The translations under genes and the position numbers were made by a program. From assembly GCA_052061695.1 (NCBI GenBank), contig JBPZEY010000007.1: a DNA stretch of 64,000 nucleotides; one strand, given 5' to 3'. The notes beneath the pieces are model-generated. The model saw nothing but the letters and a program-made list of their open reading frames with translations. It searched no databases and was not told the origin of the DNA. This document shows positions 7,398-15,949 of this stretch, piece by piece; position 1 is the first letter of the stretch, and each line of letters begins with the position of its first letter. The stretch is from Alkalicoccus luteus (lineage in GTDB: Bacteria > Bacillota > Bacilli > Bacillales > Salisediminibacteriaceae).

Positions 7398-8168
7398 GTG
7401 GAACGAGAGCTGATGGACGAGGCGGCTCAGCTTCAGGACCGTCTTACAGAGATATACCCGGAGCTTCTACTGCCGCAGGCTGTGCCGCTCCTCTGGCTCG
7501 GGCCCGTGCGCCCGGTTCTGACAGTTGGCGTGAACCCGTCTCCACGGGATTTTGACAAAGCGAACCGCTTCCCGCAGAAACATACCAACCAGAAGGCTGT
7601 CGATTGGGCAAAAACGGAGGCAGAGCAGGCTGTTCGGAAGCTGAACGAGTATTTTCTCTCCGGAAACGTGTACACAAACTGGTTTGGAAAGAAGAACGGC
7701 GCAAAGATGGAAGGGTTCATGAATGGAGCAGGATACAGCTACTACGGGGATTCGGCATCGGTCTATCACTTGGACTATGTTCCATTTGCGACAAAGAAGC
7801 GGATGGGGGCAACCGGCCTTAAAGAAGCGTTGTTTCAGCTGGAGGAAATACGTGCGTTGTTTCAGAAGCGAATTGACTGGTTGAAGCCCAGTCAGATATG
7901 GGTGTTCGGAGCGGATGTGATTCAGGCACTGCCCGGGGTAAATCAGGAAAGGGTGCAGCAAGTATCCGATTATCCAGCTGTATCATTTGGAACTGGGAGC
8001 TTGTGCGGTATTTCGGCTGTGTTTGTTTATGCGAAGCCTGGGGAACAATTTCTTGGGCTAGGAAGCGCTGCAGACAGCAATGGCCGTCATCACGGTTCGT
8101 ATGGATCTCGTTCATCGCTCCGGGAAATTGGCGCTCTTATTTCCCGGGAAATAGAACGTCTAGACTAA
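7398..8168 (+). CDS. uracil-DNA glycosylase superfamily-like protein
   Basis: The protein has 256 residues and is soluble. The segment LTVGVNPSPRDF (about residues 46-57) resembles the GxNPG-type active-site motif of the uracil-DNA glycosylase superfamily, and IWVFGADV near residue 170 resembles the central strand before its second motif. YHLDYVPFATKKR could be part of the substrate pocket. The activity is not proven: it may be a DNA-repair glycosylase or a divergent relative. GTG at 7398 is chosen because AAGGAGGT lies seven bases upstream; the ATG at 7380 overlaps that ribosome site. No clear terminator follows. The 197 bases to the next gene hold nothing else I can name. Confidence 0.6.
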   Translation: MERELMDEAAQLQDRLTEIYPELLLPQAVPLLWLGPVRPVLTVGVNPSPRDFDKANRFPQKHTNQKAVDWAKTEAEQAVRKLNEYFLSGNVYTNWFGKKNGAKMEGFMNGAGYSYYGDSASVYHLDYVPFATKKRMGATGLKEALFQLEEIRALFQKRIDWLKPSQIWVFGADVIQALPGVNQERVQQVSDYPAVSFGTGSLCGISAVFVYAKPGEQFLGLGSAADSNGRHHGSYGSRSSLREIGALISREIERLD

Positions 8169-8365
8169 TCATAGAATGACGGCCTAAATAGTGTGACTGA
8201 TTCATCAGACTGACAGCGAGCGCTTCATCATACTGCTTGAATGAAGAGAACTAACCTGGCTGCATAGGGTATCCGTCTGACACTGATGCTGGTAAAAGCC
8301 TTCATGATTAAGTGTGAGAAATAACGGGAAAGAAAGCATCACGTCACAATCACTGAGGTGAAAGG

Positions 8366-8872
8366 ATGGAAAATCTGTTAGTAGGCTATCATACACCGGA
8401 TATTGTTCTTCCCGCTGTAACAGGCGACACGTATCAGCTTGAGAAGGATAAAGAAGAGCGACCGGGCTGGAGGCTGATTTATTACTTCCGCGGCTCCTGG
8501 TGCCCCGCATGCGAGAAATCACTGAAGGAGCTGAAGGAAAGCCAAAAACAGCTGTCTGATCAGAACGTGTGGATTACGGCTGTATCGAGCGACAGGCTTG
8601 AAAAGCTGGAAGGCTTTCAGCATAAGCACAACTATCCGTTCCCGGTCCTCGCAGATGAGAACATGCAAATGCTCCAGGACTATGGTGTTTATAAGCACGA
8701 CGATGAGAACAGCATGTACAGCGATCACGGAATTCATGGAGAGCCGGCAGTCTTCTTGTTAGATGAAGAAAACAGGCTGCTTTTCGTGCAGCGGCAGAGC
8801 GGCCCGTTCGGCCGTATTGACATGGAAGGTCTACAGCAGAATATTGACTATATTTCGGAGCATAAGCAGTAA
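8366..8872 (+). CDS. AhpC/TSA-family peroxiredoxin or thiol-disulfide protein
   Basis: This 168-residue thioredoxin-fold protein has no signal peptide and should be cytoplasmic. FRGSWCPACEKS holds Cys46 and Cys49, a CxxC motif typical of redoxin/BCP-like proteins, and the cis-Pro region is GEPAVFLLD. It probably reduces peroxides or protein disulfides; the CxxC separates it from classical one-Cys AhpC enzymes. ATG follows GAGGTGAAAGG. It is a single gene ended by a perfect 10-bp hairpin. Confidence 0.85.
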   Translation: MENLLVGYHTPDIVLPAVTGDTYQLEKDKEERPGWRLIYYFRGSWCPACEKSLKELKESQKQLSDQNVWITAVSSDRLEKLEGFQHKHNYPFPVLADENMQMLQDYGVYKHDDENSMYSDHGIHGEPAVFLLDEENRLLFVQRQSGPFGRIDMEGLQQNIDYISEHKQ

Positions 8873-8883
8873 AAGGAAAGTGA

Positions 8884-8918
8884 ACGGTCTGAGTCAATCC
8901 GCTCAGACCGTTATTTAT
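8884..8918 (+). terminator. intrinsic terminator
   Basis: ACGGTCTGAG pairs perfectly with CTCAGACCGT, followed by TTATTTAT. The stretch from here to 9018 is AT-rich leader/promoter DNA with no gene. Confidence 0.75.
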
Positions 8919-9018
8919 GAATAGTTGTTCGTTATAACGTTCTTTGTGAATAGCTCATAAAACGAACGGCTGTTCAATTTTAAGAGAATTTTCAACAATC
9001 TTTTTTCTGAATATTTAG

Positions 9019-9047
9019 TTGACAGCAGTTACATATGGTGCTAAATT
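9019..9047 (+). promoter_or_regulatory. sigma-A promoter of the lasso peptide cluster
   Basis: A consensus TTGACA (9019-9024) and TAAATT (9042-9047) are separated by exactly 17 bases, about 125 bases before the first cluster gene. Several TTGTTCGTTA-like words surround it (near 8924 and 9055) and may be regulator sites. Confidence 0.7.
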
Positions 9048-9173
9048 GAACATAAGTTGTTCGTTATTAAGAATTTAGTTGCAAATCGATTTTGTAAAGC
9101 GAACGTGTTGGCGCGCGTTTGCATTTATTTTACTTTATTTGTTCTTTAAAACGCACAATAAGGGGCGGTTGGC

Positions 9174-11084
9174 ATGAGTGCACTGGCAGGCGTAATCGGA
9201 CCAGCTCAGCAGGAATCTGAAAAACAATATATGCTGCACCAGCTGAACCGGTTCGTCTCTGATGCCGTTCACTTTATGCAGGATGAAACAATCTTCATGG
9301 CCTGTGCCCATCAGTGGATCACGGAAGAGCAGCCGGGGGAACGTTTGCCGCTCTGGTTCAGAGGACGCTATCTCGTCCTTACAGATGCGCTGATCGACAA
9401 TCGACGGGAGCTGTTTCACAAATTATCAATTGATGCAGCCGAACAGCGGCAGATAACAGAAGCAGAGCTGTTTGCGCACGCATTTGCAAAGTGGGGTGTA
9501 GAGCTGCCGCGGCATCTGCATGGGAGTTTTGCCGGAGCGGTGTGGGATAACCAAGAGAGAAAGCTCACACTGTTCCGGGATTTTTCAGGGACCCGCTCCC
9601 TCTATTACGTTCATCAAGGGGACACACTGGCATTCGGAACCACCAAATCGCTTCTACAAGGTAGAGATGGAGTGAGCCGCGATATTAACGACAGCTGGAT
9701 GGCCCAATTTATCGCGATTCCTTCGATGATTGATGCAGTGGATATGAATATGACCGTCTACAAGGATATTCAGCAGGTTCCACCGTCTTCTGTCCTCACT
9801 TTTCAGGGCAGCCGGGTCAACATTTCCCCGTATCAGCTGATCGATCCGGATTATAAGATCAGGCTCTCGTCTGATGCGGCTTATGAAGAGGCATTCCGGG
9901 AAATCATGACAGAGGCAGTCACCTCTAAAATGCGTACGAGGAAAAAAGTGGCCTCGCATCTAAGTGGGGGACTGGATTCCGGAACGGTGGCTAGCATCGC
10001 CGCCGCCCATACGAACGAACCGCTGCAGACGTACAGCATGGTTCCAGCTGAAGGGTTTGACAACTGGACAGACGTTTATTATCAGCCTGACGAATCGAGG
10101 GGAATTAATTTAACCGCTGACTTCAGTGGCAATATCGATTCTAAAAAGCTGTCATTTAACGGCGTTGATCCGTTTGAAAAAATAGCAGAGCATATCGAAC
10201 TGCTGGAATCGCCATATAAATTTATCGAAAATTTTTTCTGGCTGGAAGGCGTGCAGCGGCAGGCAGCAAAAGAAGGAGCTGCTGTAATGCTCACCGGGGC
10301 TCGCGGTAACCATTCGGTCTCATGGGGATCGCATCGTCTGACCTACTATTATTATGAAACGCTGCTGAAGCAGATGAAACTGCTGCAGCTGGATCGTGAA
10401 ATGCAGGCCTATTGCAGACAGGAGCGTACCGGCAGACGTGTGGTCTATCCGTTTATTTTTAAGAGGCTGTTTAAAACCGAAAAACATCCGGACTTGTTTC
10501 CGGACTGGATTCATCCGGATCTCGCCTTCCGTACACATATACATGACAAACTAAGCGACTACGGCGTTCCGCTTGGGGGCTTGCCGAAGCATGAGCTGCG
10601 CGACTTTCGGAGGCATTACTACACAGCTGATTATTTTTGGAATAACACAGGAAATGCCAATACCCACCTCTCTCTGTATACCGGAATCAGGGAGATGGAT
10701 CCGACGAACGATGTTCGCCTGATCCAGTTTTGTCTGTCGATTCCGGAAGAGCAGTACGTTACCGGCGGGCTGGAGCGCTCCTTGATTCGCAGGTCGACAA
10801 AAGGGATTCTTCCTGATGCAATCCGTTTCCAGAAAGGACGGGGGATTCAGGGAATCGACACGGTTTGGCGCATGCAGAACAACTGGCAGAAGTGGCGGGA
10901 GGAAGTGCAAGCTCTTAAACAGAATAACCGGCTTTTCCGCTATGTTGATCCGGCTGTGTTCATAGAAACAGCAGACAGGATGCCTGAGAAAGCCGAGCCG
11001 GCTTACGCCGGAACGGCTGACTTTAAAATAATCAGCAGAAGCATGATCCTGAATCAGTTTCTGCAGCAGGCTGAAAGGAGGTGA
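9174..11084 (+). CDS. lasso peptide cyclase (asparagine synthetase-like C protein)
   Basis: This 636-residue homologue of asparagine synthetase B should adenylate the side-chain carboxylate of a core Asp and close the macrolactam ring of the lasso peptide. The N-terminal half is a glutaminase-like domain that begins MSALAG where true glutaminases have MCGI: the catalytic Cys2 is missing, as in other lasso cyclases. The synthetase half has the PP-loop SGGLDSG near residue 264. It is first in the operon and followed six bases later by the precursor gene. A plain amidotransferase is unlikely given the neighbours. Confidence 0.93.
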   Translation: MSALAGVIGPAQQESEKQYMLHQLNRFVSDAVHFMQDETIFMACAHQWITEEQPGERLPLWFRGRYLVLTDALIDNRRELFHKLSIDAAEQRQITEAELFAHAFAKWGVELPRHLHGSFAGAVWDNQERKLTLFRDFSGTRSLYYVHQGDTLAFGTTKSLLQGRDGVSRDINDSWMAQFIAIPSMIDAVDMNMTVYKDIQQVPPSSVLTFQGSRVNISPYQLIDPDYKIRLSSDAAYEEAFREIMTEAVTSKMRTRKKVASHLSGGLDSGTVASIAAAHTNEPLQTYSMVPAEGFDNWTDVYYQPDESRGINLTADFSGNIDSKKLSFNGVDPFEKIAEHIELLESPYKFIENFFWLEGVQRQAAKEGAAVMLTGARGNHSVSWGSHRLTYYYYETLLKQMKLLQLDREMQAYCRQERTGRRVVYPFIFKRLFKTEKHPDLFPDWIHPDLAFRTHIHDKLSDYGVPLGGLPKHELRDFRRHYYTADYFWNNTGNANTHLSLYTGIREMDPTNDVRLIQFCLSIPEEQYVTGGLERSLIRRSTKGILPDAIRFQKGRGIQGIDTVWRMQNNWQKWREEVQALKQNNRLFRYVDPAVFIETADRMPEKAEPAYAGTADFKIISRSMILNQFLQQAERR

Positions 11085-11089
11085 GAGTG

Positions 11090-11257
11090 ATGAAAGCATG
11101 GAAAACACCAGCAATGGACGTTCTGGATATCCGCATGACAATGAACGGACCAGGTAACGCGAACCCGGACTGTTTTGAAGCATCGGAAGGCCGGCACGAA
11201 ACACATGACGGACAGTCAAATGCCTCTTGTAACAATCCGCCAGGAGTAGGAAGCTGA
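11090..11257 (+). CDS. lasso peptide precursor (A), 55 aa with 37-aa core
   Basis: This small ORF was read by hand between the cyclase and kinase genes: ATG at 11090, preceded by GAAAGGAGGTGAGAGTG, and TGA at 11255-11257. The leader is residues 1-18, with Trp4, Pro7, Leu12 and the essential-type Thr17 at position -2 (RMTM before the cleavage site). The predicted core begins NGPGNANPDCFE, like the AGPG...PD start of paeninodin-type peptides, so Asn1 should be joined to Asp9. The core is unusually long, has Cys at core positions 10 and 29 and ends in Ser, the residue that PadeK-type kinases phosphorylate. Cleavage and ring sites are inferred from family patterns. Confidence 0.85.
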   Translation: MKAWKTPAMDVLDIRMTMNGPGNANPDCFEASEGRHETHDGQSNASCNNPPGVGS

Positions 11258-11312
11258 TCAAACATAATCTTGCTGCGCTGCTCAGGCAGCAGACAGAAGG
11301 GGGGAGACGGAA

Positions 11313-12275
11313 ATGGAGCCGGCACTATTTGATTATCATGCCTTCGGGATGAATATACAGAGCGATATTTCGCTGAAGGGGCTGCTTCCAAATCCGTCAG
11401 CCTCAGCTGTAGACGTTCACGTCCGTAAAGAGAAGCTGTCCGATAAATGGGGGAGCAGGGCCGGGCAGGATATGTTTATCTATGAGAGAAATGAGATTTT
11501 GTTTCAAATCGAGGGAGTGGGTGTTTTTTCGATCCGTTCAGGCCGTGAAATCGGATATGAACGGGCGGAAGGAGCAACAGATGCCTACATCCGGCTGTAC
11601 GTGATGGGGAGCTGTCTTGGACTGATTCTGATGCAGCGGGAAATACTGCCGATGCACGGAAGCGCATTATATTTGCAGAATATGGGCATTATCATCACCG
11701 GCGATTCAGGAGCGGGGAAATCTACCACCGCAGCCGCTTTTATCAAGCAAGGAGCCAGGCTGCTGAGCGATGACGTAATACCGGTGCACTGGAACGAAAC
11801 AGATCCGCTCATATTTCCTGCTTATCCGCAGCAGAAAATGTGGCTGAATTCACTGGAGCAGTTCGGACAGACGATTGAGGGACTGGAACATGTAGTCGAA
11901 CGGGAAGAAAAATTCAACATTCCTGTTCAGGAGCATTTTCACAGCAGTCCGGTGCCGATGCAGACGATTGTTGAGCTTGTTCCTGCTGATACGGAAGAGA
12001 TTACCCTTGTAGAAGTAACAGGTCTGGCAAAGCTGGAACTGCTGTACCGAAATACGTACCGTCAATTTGTCATTGAGCCTGCTGGTTTTTCGTTTTGGCA
12101 CTTTCGCGCACTATCTGCAGTTGCAGGCCGCATTCCCGTCTATACGCTAAGAAGGCCGGTCAACAGATTTTCTGCAGACGAAGTCGTTGAAGCGGTATTA
12201 GACCGGCTGAAAGGGGAGGAAGAATATGATCGAAAAGCAAGTGACCGAGCCGTATATGACACAGGCGGCTGGTAA
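11313..12275 (+). CDS. HPr kinase-like lasso peptide kinase (K)
   Basis: This 320-residue protein of the HPr kinase/phosphorylase-like fold has a Walker A loop GDSGAGKS at residues 130-137, followed by LLSDDVIPV. In paeninodin-type clusters such kinases phosphorylate the C-terminal Ser of the precursor; the precursor here ends in Ser, which fits. A genuine HPr kinase is unlikely because the protein sits inside the lasso operon. ATG follows AAGGGGGGAG. Its end overlaps the next gene by 50 bases. Confidence 0.88.
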   Translation: MEPALFDYHAFGMNIQSDISLKGLLPNPSASAVDVHVRKEKLSDKWGSRAGQDMFIYERNEILFQIEGVGVFSIRSGREIGYERAEGATDAYIRLYVMGSCLGLILMQREILPMHGSALYLQNMGIIITGDSGAGKSTTAAAFIKQGARLLSDDVIPVHWNETDPLIFPAYPQQKMWLNSLEQFGQTIEGLEHVVEREEKFNIPVQEHFHSSPVPMQTIVELVPADTEEITLVEVTGLAKLELLYRNTYRQFVIEPAGFSFWHFRALSAVAGRIPVYTLRRPVNRFSADEVVEAVLDRLKGEEEYDRKASDRAVYDTGGW

Positions 12276-12513
12276 TATCGTCAGCGATATGGGTGATGAA
12301 AAAGTCATGTTCAGTGCCGCAAATGGTAAATACTACAACTTTGGGGAAGTCGGCGGACGAATCTGGGAGCTTCTCGCGGAGCCGAATACGGCGAAGTCGA
12401 TCACGGCACAGCTGATGCGTGAATATGACGTATCAGAAGCAGACTGCCAACAGGAAACAGAAGCATTTTTGCAAAGCCTGCGAAAAGAGGGTCTGATCGT
12501 TGTTCAGGACTAG
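12226..12513 (+). CDS. PqqD-like RRE protein (lasso B1)
   Basis: This 95-residue PqqD-family protein should bind the leader of the precursor and deliver it to the B2 protease and cyclase. The winged-helix RRE fold is suggested by the segment MFSAANGKYYNFGEVGGRIW and the closing LRKEGLIV. Separate B1 and B2 proteins are the rule in Bacillota and Actinomycetota lasso clusters. It starts inside the end of the kinase gene (GGGGAGGAAG before ATG) and overlaps the B2 gene, which indicates translational coupling. Confidence 0.88.
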   Translation: MIEKQVTEPYMTQAAGNIVSDMGDEKVMFSAANGKYYNFGEVGGRIWELLAEPNTAKSITAQLMREYDVSEADCQQETEAFLQSLRKEGLIVVQD

Positions 12514-13006
12514 TGGTTTAATCAAGCGCCGATGGCAAAGCTGGCGCAGGATGGATCCGTACGTAAAAAAACTGATGCTCGAAGCGTATCTGGAGCTGGC
12601 GCGTGCAAGGTGGCTGAAGTACCGGCAGCATGGCCGCATTCAGGCAAGTCTCGGTACGATTCAGCAGGAGACACCGGTAGAAGACGAGGTAGCCAAAAGA
12701 GAGGCAGGAAGCATCGCAGTGGCAATAGAGGTGATGAGCAGGTATGCCTTCTGGGAAAGTGAATGCCTGGTCAAGGCAGGCGCTGCCGTTCAGATGCTGA
12801 AGCGGAGAGGAATGCCGGTCACCGTTTATCTCGGCACCGCTCGTAACGACGCAGGAGAATTTGTCGCCCATGCCTGGACGAGAAGCGGTCCCTGGTATAT
12901 TACAGGTGCAGATGATGTAGCACAGTATACCGTGTTAACGACGTTTGCCGTACCGAAAGCAGAGGAAGGAGCCCGTTCTCATGCAGGAAAAACGAATCCA
13001 AGTTGA
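12500..13006 (+). CDS. lasso peptide leader protease (B2, transglutaminase-like)
   Basis: This 168-residue protein has the B2 cysteine-protease pattern: Cys89 (SECLVKAGAAVQML), His124 (EFVAHAWTRSG) and an Asp at 138 or 139. It should cut the precursor after residue 18, freeing the amino group for ring closure. The TTG at 12500 is the most upstream start that fits and overlaps the B1 gene by 14 bases. A later ATG at 12551 would still keep the catalytic domain but shorten the N-terminal helix region. The end overlaps the next gene by 26 bases. Confidence 0.85.
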   Translation: MFRTSGLIKRRWQSWRRMDPYVKKLMLEAYLELARARWLKYRQHGRIQASLGTIQQETPVEDEVAKREAGSIAVAIEVMSRYAFWESECLVKAGAAVQMLKRRGMPVTVYLGTARNDAGEFVAHAWTRSGPWYITGADDVAQYTVLTTFAVPKAEEGARSHAGKTNPS

Positions 13007-14114
13007 AACAGAATGGATCACAGCGGCTCTGCGCGGCGAAAAGCCTGCAATGACAGAAGCAGATACGGAAGCCCTGCTGGAAGCCGCGGTCCATCACCGG
13101 CTTGTCCCGCAGCTTGCAGCAGTGCTTTCCGGACATGAGGAAGAACGACTGACTGCTGCACTTCAGCCGCTGCGTTTGCAGCATATGTTTTTCGCGCTGC
13201 GTCTGGCAGGGGAAACATCCCGGCTGGCGCAGCTTTTTAACCAGCGGGGGGTGGAGCTTTTGATGCTGAAAGGTCCGGCGCTGGCCAGTTTTTTGTATGG
13301 AGACACCGGGCAGCGAATGACGAGCGACATCGACATGCTCGTTCCGCCTGAGGCACTTGATATGGCGGCATGCCTGCTCCGGAGCGAAGGTTACGAGGAG
13401 AACTGCTACTTTTCGACGGTTCTCCCGGATTGGAAGTGGCGTCATCATCATCGCACGTTTTACCATTCCCATACCGACGTTAAGGTGGAGCTTCACTGGC
13501 GGCTTCATCCAGGACCTGGGAAAGAGCCCGCCTTCCGAGAACTTGCAGATAGAAGCCAGACGGAAAAGCTTGGGGGCGTACCAGTGCCGGTGCTCGGAAA
13601 CGAGGATTTGTTCAGCTTTTTAAGCGTGCACGGCGCAAGACATGGATGGTCGCGGCTGCGCTGGCTGTATGATATTCACCAGCTGATGAAGCGAAAGCTT
13701 GATTTCCGCCTCGTGAAACAGGTGATGGGAGATCTGCATCCAATCGGTGCCTCCGCGCTGATTCTTAGCGGTGCCTGCTTTGGCACGGCGCTGCCGGTTC
13801 ATGAGAAGCGATGGCTGATGGGGAGAAAGGCAACGGTGCTTGCTGAGCAGGCTTTTTATTACATGTACCGGGATATTGAACTGCACGCTGAGCATGTTTC
13901 ACGTGAAACCGCTTCCTATCATCAAGCATATCAACGAAGTCTGCTGTCATGGCGCAGGAAAATGCTGCTTGCAGCGAGCTTCTTTTATCCATATCCGGAA
14001 GATGTCAAACTGCTGCCGCTGCCGGAGCGAATTCACTTTCTTTACGTGCCGATCAGGCCGTTTCTATGGGCGTGGCGGCGATCGAGACGAGCCTCGCCGG
14101 CAGAAGGGAGCTGA
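12981..14114 (+). CDS. nucleotidyltransferase-family tailoring protein (N)
   Basis: This 377-residue nucleotidyltransferase-fold protein of the NTP_transf_5 type contains LMLKGPALASFLYGDTGQR followed by SDIDMLV, giving the GS/D-x-D metal-binding signature, with a further LHW motif. Proteins of this type recur in Bacillota lasso clusters beside the kinase; their role in modifying the peptide or its phosphate is not clear to me. ATG at 12981 follows GAAGGAG. The upstream ATG at 12945 lies within the B2 gene without a ribosome site. Confidence 0.82.
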   Translation: MQEKRIQVETEWITAALRGEKPAMTEADTEALLEAAVHHRLVPQLAAVLSGHEEERLTAALQPLRLQHMFFALRLAGETSRLAQLFNQRGVELLMLKGPALASFLYGDTGQRMTSDIDMLVPPEALDMAACLLRSEGYEENCYFSTVLPDWKWRHHHRTFYHSHTDVKVELHWRLHPGPGKEPAFRELADRSQTEKLGGVPVPVLGNEDLFSFLSVHGARHGWSRLRWLYDIHQLMKRKLDFRLVKQVMGDLHPIGASALILSGACFGTALPVHEKRWLMGRKATVLAEQAFYYMYRDIELHAEHVSRETASYHQAYQRSLLSWRRKMLLAASFFYPYPEDVKLLPLPERIHFLYVPIRPFLWAWRRSRRASPAEGS

Positions 14115-14120
14115 TGGAGC

Positions 14121-15899
14121 GTGCAGGATTTATTATATTTTTATAAACAGATGCACGACTATGCTGGATGGAAGCTGTACGGCACGATGTTTGTCATGGG
14201 GATCATGAGTCTGCTCGACGGGGCGGCCGTGCTGCTGCTAATACCGCTCATCAGCCTGACCGGCGTTATGAGCTTTGAGGGTGGAAGCACGGTAGTGGCG
14301 TCGCTTCTCACCTATTTGGAAAGACTGCCGGAGCTGGTAGGGGGTCTGCCAGGGATCCTGATCCTGTATGTGCTGCTCGTCACCACCCAGCAGCTGCTCG
14401 CACGGTTTGTGGAAATTCAGCATGCGGGTCTTCAGCACGGGTATTTCCGCTATGTACGAGTTCGAATTTACGAAGCACTTCTGCACGCAGACTGGCGATT
14501 TTTTATGAAGCATCGGAATTCCGATCTGCTTCATACGCTGACAGCAGAAACGGCGAAAGCGAGTACAGGAGCACACTCCTTCCTGCAGCTTATGTCCGGA
14601 CTCGTCTTTACAGGCATTCAAATTGCAGTTGCCTTTTGGCTGGCTCCGTCCATAACGCTTTTCGTCATCGTGTCCGGCGTCATGCTGCTGCTGTTTTCAA
14701 GACATTTTGTCAGACGGTCCATGGAGCTTGGCGGACGCAATCTGACGCTTGGTGAAGAATATATGGCTGGCATTACGGATCATATGAACGGGATGAAGGA
14801 CGTTAAAAGCAATGCGCTGGAACAGTCGCGGTTAACCTGGTTTGAGCGGGTAACGGAGAACATGAAGCAGGAGCAGGTGGAGTTTACAAAAGTAAAAACA
14901 AAATCACGCATGTACTATAAACTGGCTTCAACGACTCTGACGGCACTGGTCATTTTTGCGGCGGTCAGTCTCTTTCAGGCACAGACTGCACAGCTGCTTC
15001 TCGTTATTGTCATTTTCGCTCGGCTCTGGCCGCGTGTAACGGGTCTGCAGGATGGACTGGAGCAGCTCGGCACGAGGATGCCGTCTTTCCGGGAAGTCAG
15101 AAAAGTGACAGAGGAGGCAGAACAGGCACGCGAATGGCCGAAGGGAACAGTGGCTCAGCCGCTTGCTATCGATGAAAGTATTGCGCTCAAGCATGTGTCC
15201 TTTTCCTATGAGAGCGGAAAAGCTGCCCTAAAGGATGTGTCTGTCAGAATACCGGCCAGGAGGACAACAGCGGTCGTCGGTAAATCGGGTGCAGGAAAAA
15301 GCACGCTGATTGATGTGCTGCTTGGGCTGCACCGCCCGCAGCAGGGAGAGATGTCGATAGACGGACAGCGTGTAACGAATGAAATGATTCCAGGGCTTCG
15401 CCAGTCGGTCGGCTATGTACCCCAGGATCCGTTTGTTTTTCACGGTACAGTAGGCGACAACCTTCGGCTCGTAAAGCCGGATGCGACAGTGGAAGAGATG
15501 TGGGAAGCGCTCCGCTTTGCCGCGGCCGATGAATTCGTGCAGAAGCTGCCGGACGGACTTGATACGGAGCTTGGCGACCGCGGCGTGCGGCTTTCTGGCG
15601 GGGAGAGACAGCGGCTCGTGCTGGCACGGGCGATTCTGCGGCAGACCCCGGTATTGATTCTGGATGAGGCCACGAGCGCACTCGACTCCGACAACGAGCA
15701 GAAAATCCAGCAGGCGCTGGAAAACATGCGCGGCCGCATGACGGTGATTGTCATTGCACACCGGCTGTCGACGATCCGGCACGCGGATCAAGTGCTCGTT
15801 TTGGAAGGCGGGCGGGTCATTCAGCAGGGAGGCTACCAGACGCTCGCGAGAGAACAGAACGGAGCCTTTCATGAACTGCTGCAAAAGCAGCAGGTATAG
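14121..15899 (+). CDS. ABC transporter, fused permease-ATPase (lasso exporter D)
   Basis: This 592-residue half-transporter has about six membrane segments in residues 15-310 and a nucleotide-binding domain in about 350-590. Walker A is GKSGAGKS, the signature is LSGGERQRL, Walker B is VLILDEATSALD and the switch His is in AHRLSTI. As the last gene of the cluster it should dimerise, export the mature lasso peptide and contribute to self-immunity. GTG at 14121 lies six bases after the preceding stop, with GGAG just upstream. Confidence 0.9.
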   Translation: MQDLLYFYKQMHDYAGWKLYGTMFVMGIMSLLDGAAVLLLIPLISLTGVMSFEGGSTVVASLLTYLERLPELVGGLPGILILYVLLVTTQQLLARFVEIQHAGLQHGYFRYVRVRIYEALLHADWRFFMKHRNSDLLHTLTAETAKASTGAHSFLQLMSGLVFTGIQIAVAFWLAPSITLFVIVSGVMLLLFSRHFVRRSMELGGRNLTLGEEYMAGITDHMNGMKDVKSNALEQSRLTWFERVTENMKQEQVEFTKVKTKSRMYYKLASTTLTALVIFAAVSLFQAQTAQLLLVIVIFARLWPRVTGLQDGLEQLGTRMPSFREVRKVTEEAEQAREWPKGTVAQPLAIDESIALKHVSFSYESGKAALKDVSVRIPARRTTAVVGKSGAGKSTLIDVLLGLHRPQQGEMSIDGQRVTNEMIPGLRQSVGYVPQDPFVFHGTVGDNLRLVKPDATVEEMWEALRFAAADEFVQKLPDGLDTELGDRGVRLSGGERQRLVLARAILRQTPVLILDEATSALDSDNEQKIQQALENMRGRMTVIVIAHRLSTIRHADQVLVLEGGRVIQQGGYQTLAREQNGAFHELLQKQQV

Positions 15900-15914
15900 C
15901 CAAAATCATACGTA

Positions 15915-15949
15915 ACGCCGTTCGCTTTGAAAAAGCGGGTGGTGTTTTT
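15915..15949 (+). terminator. probable terminator of the lasso cluster
   Basis: CGCCGTTCGCTTT can pair with AAAGCGGGTGGTG using several G-U pairs, followed by GTTTTT. It is weaker than the others in the window but well placed. The stretch 15950-16265 holds no gene; it contains the direct repeat TAGTGTATAA at 16085 and 16111. Confidence 0.5.

Noticed and set aside
9174..11084. ordinary asparagine synthetase
   Set aside because: Catalytic Cys2 is missing and the gene is followed directly by a lasso precursor, B1 and B2 genes.
11313..12275. genuine HPr kinase/phosphorylase (hprK)
   Set aside because: The Walker loop is similar, but the gene is embedded in the lasso operon and lacks the usual hprK-lgt neighbourhood.
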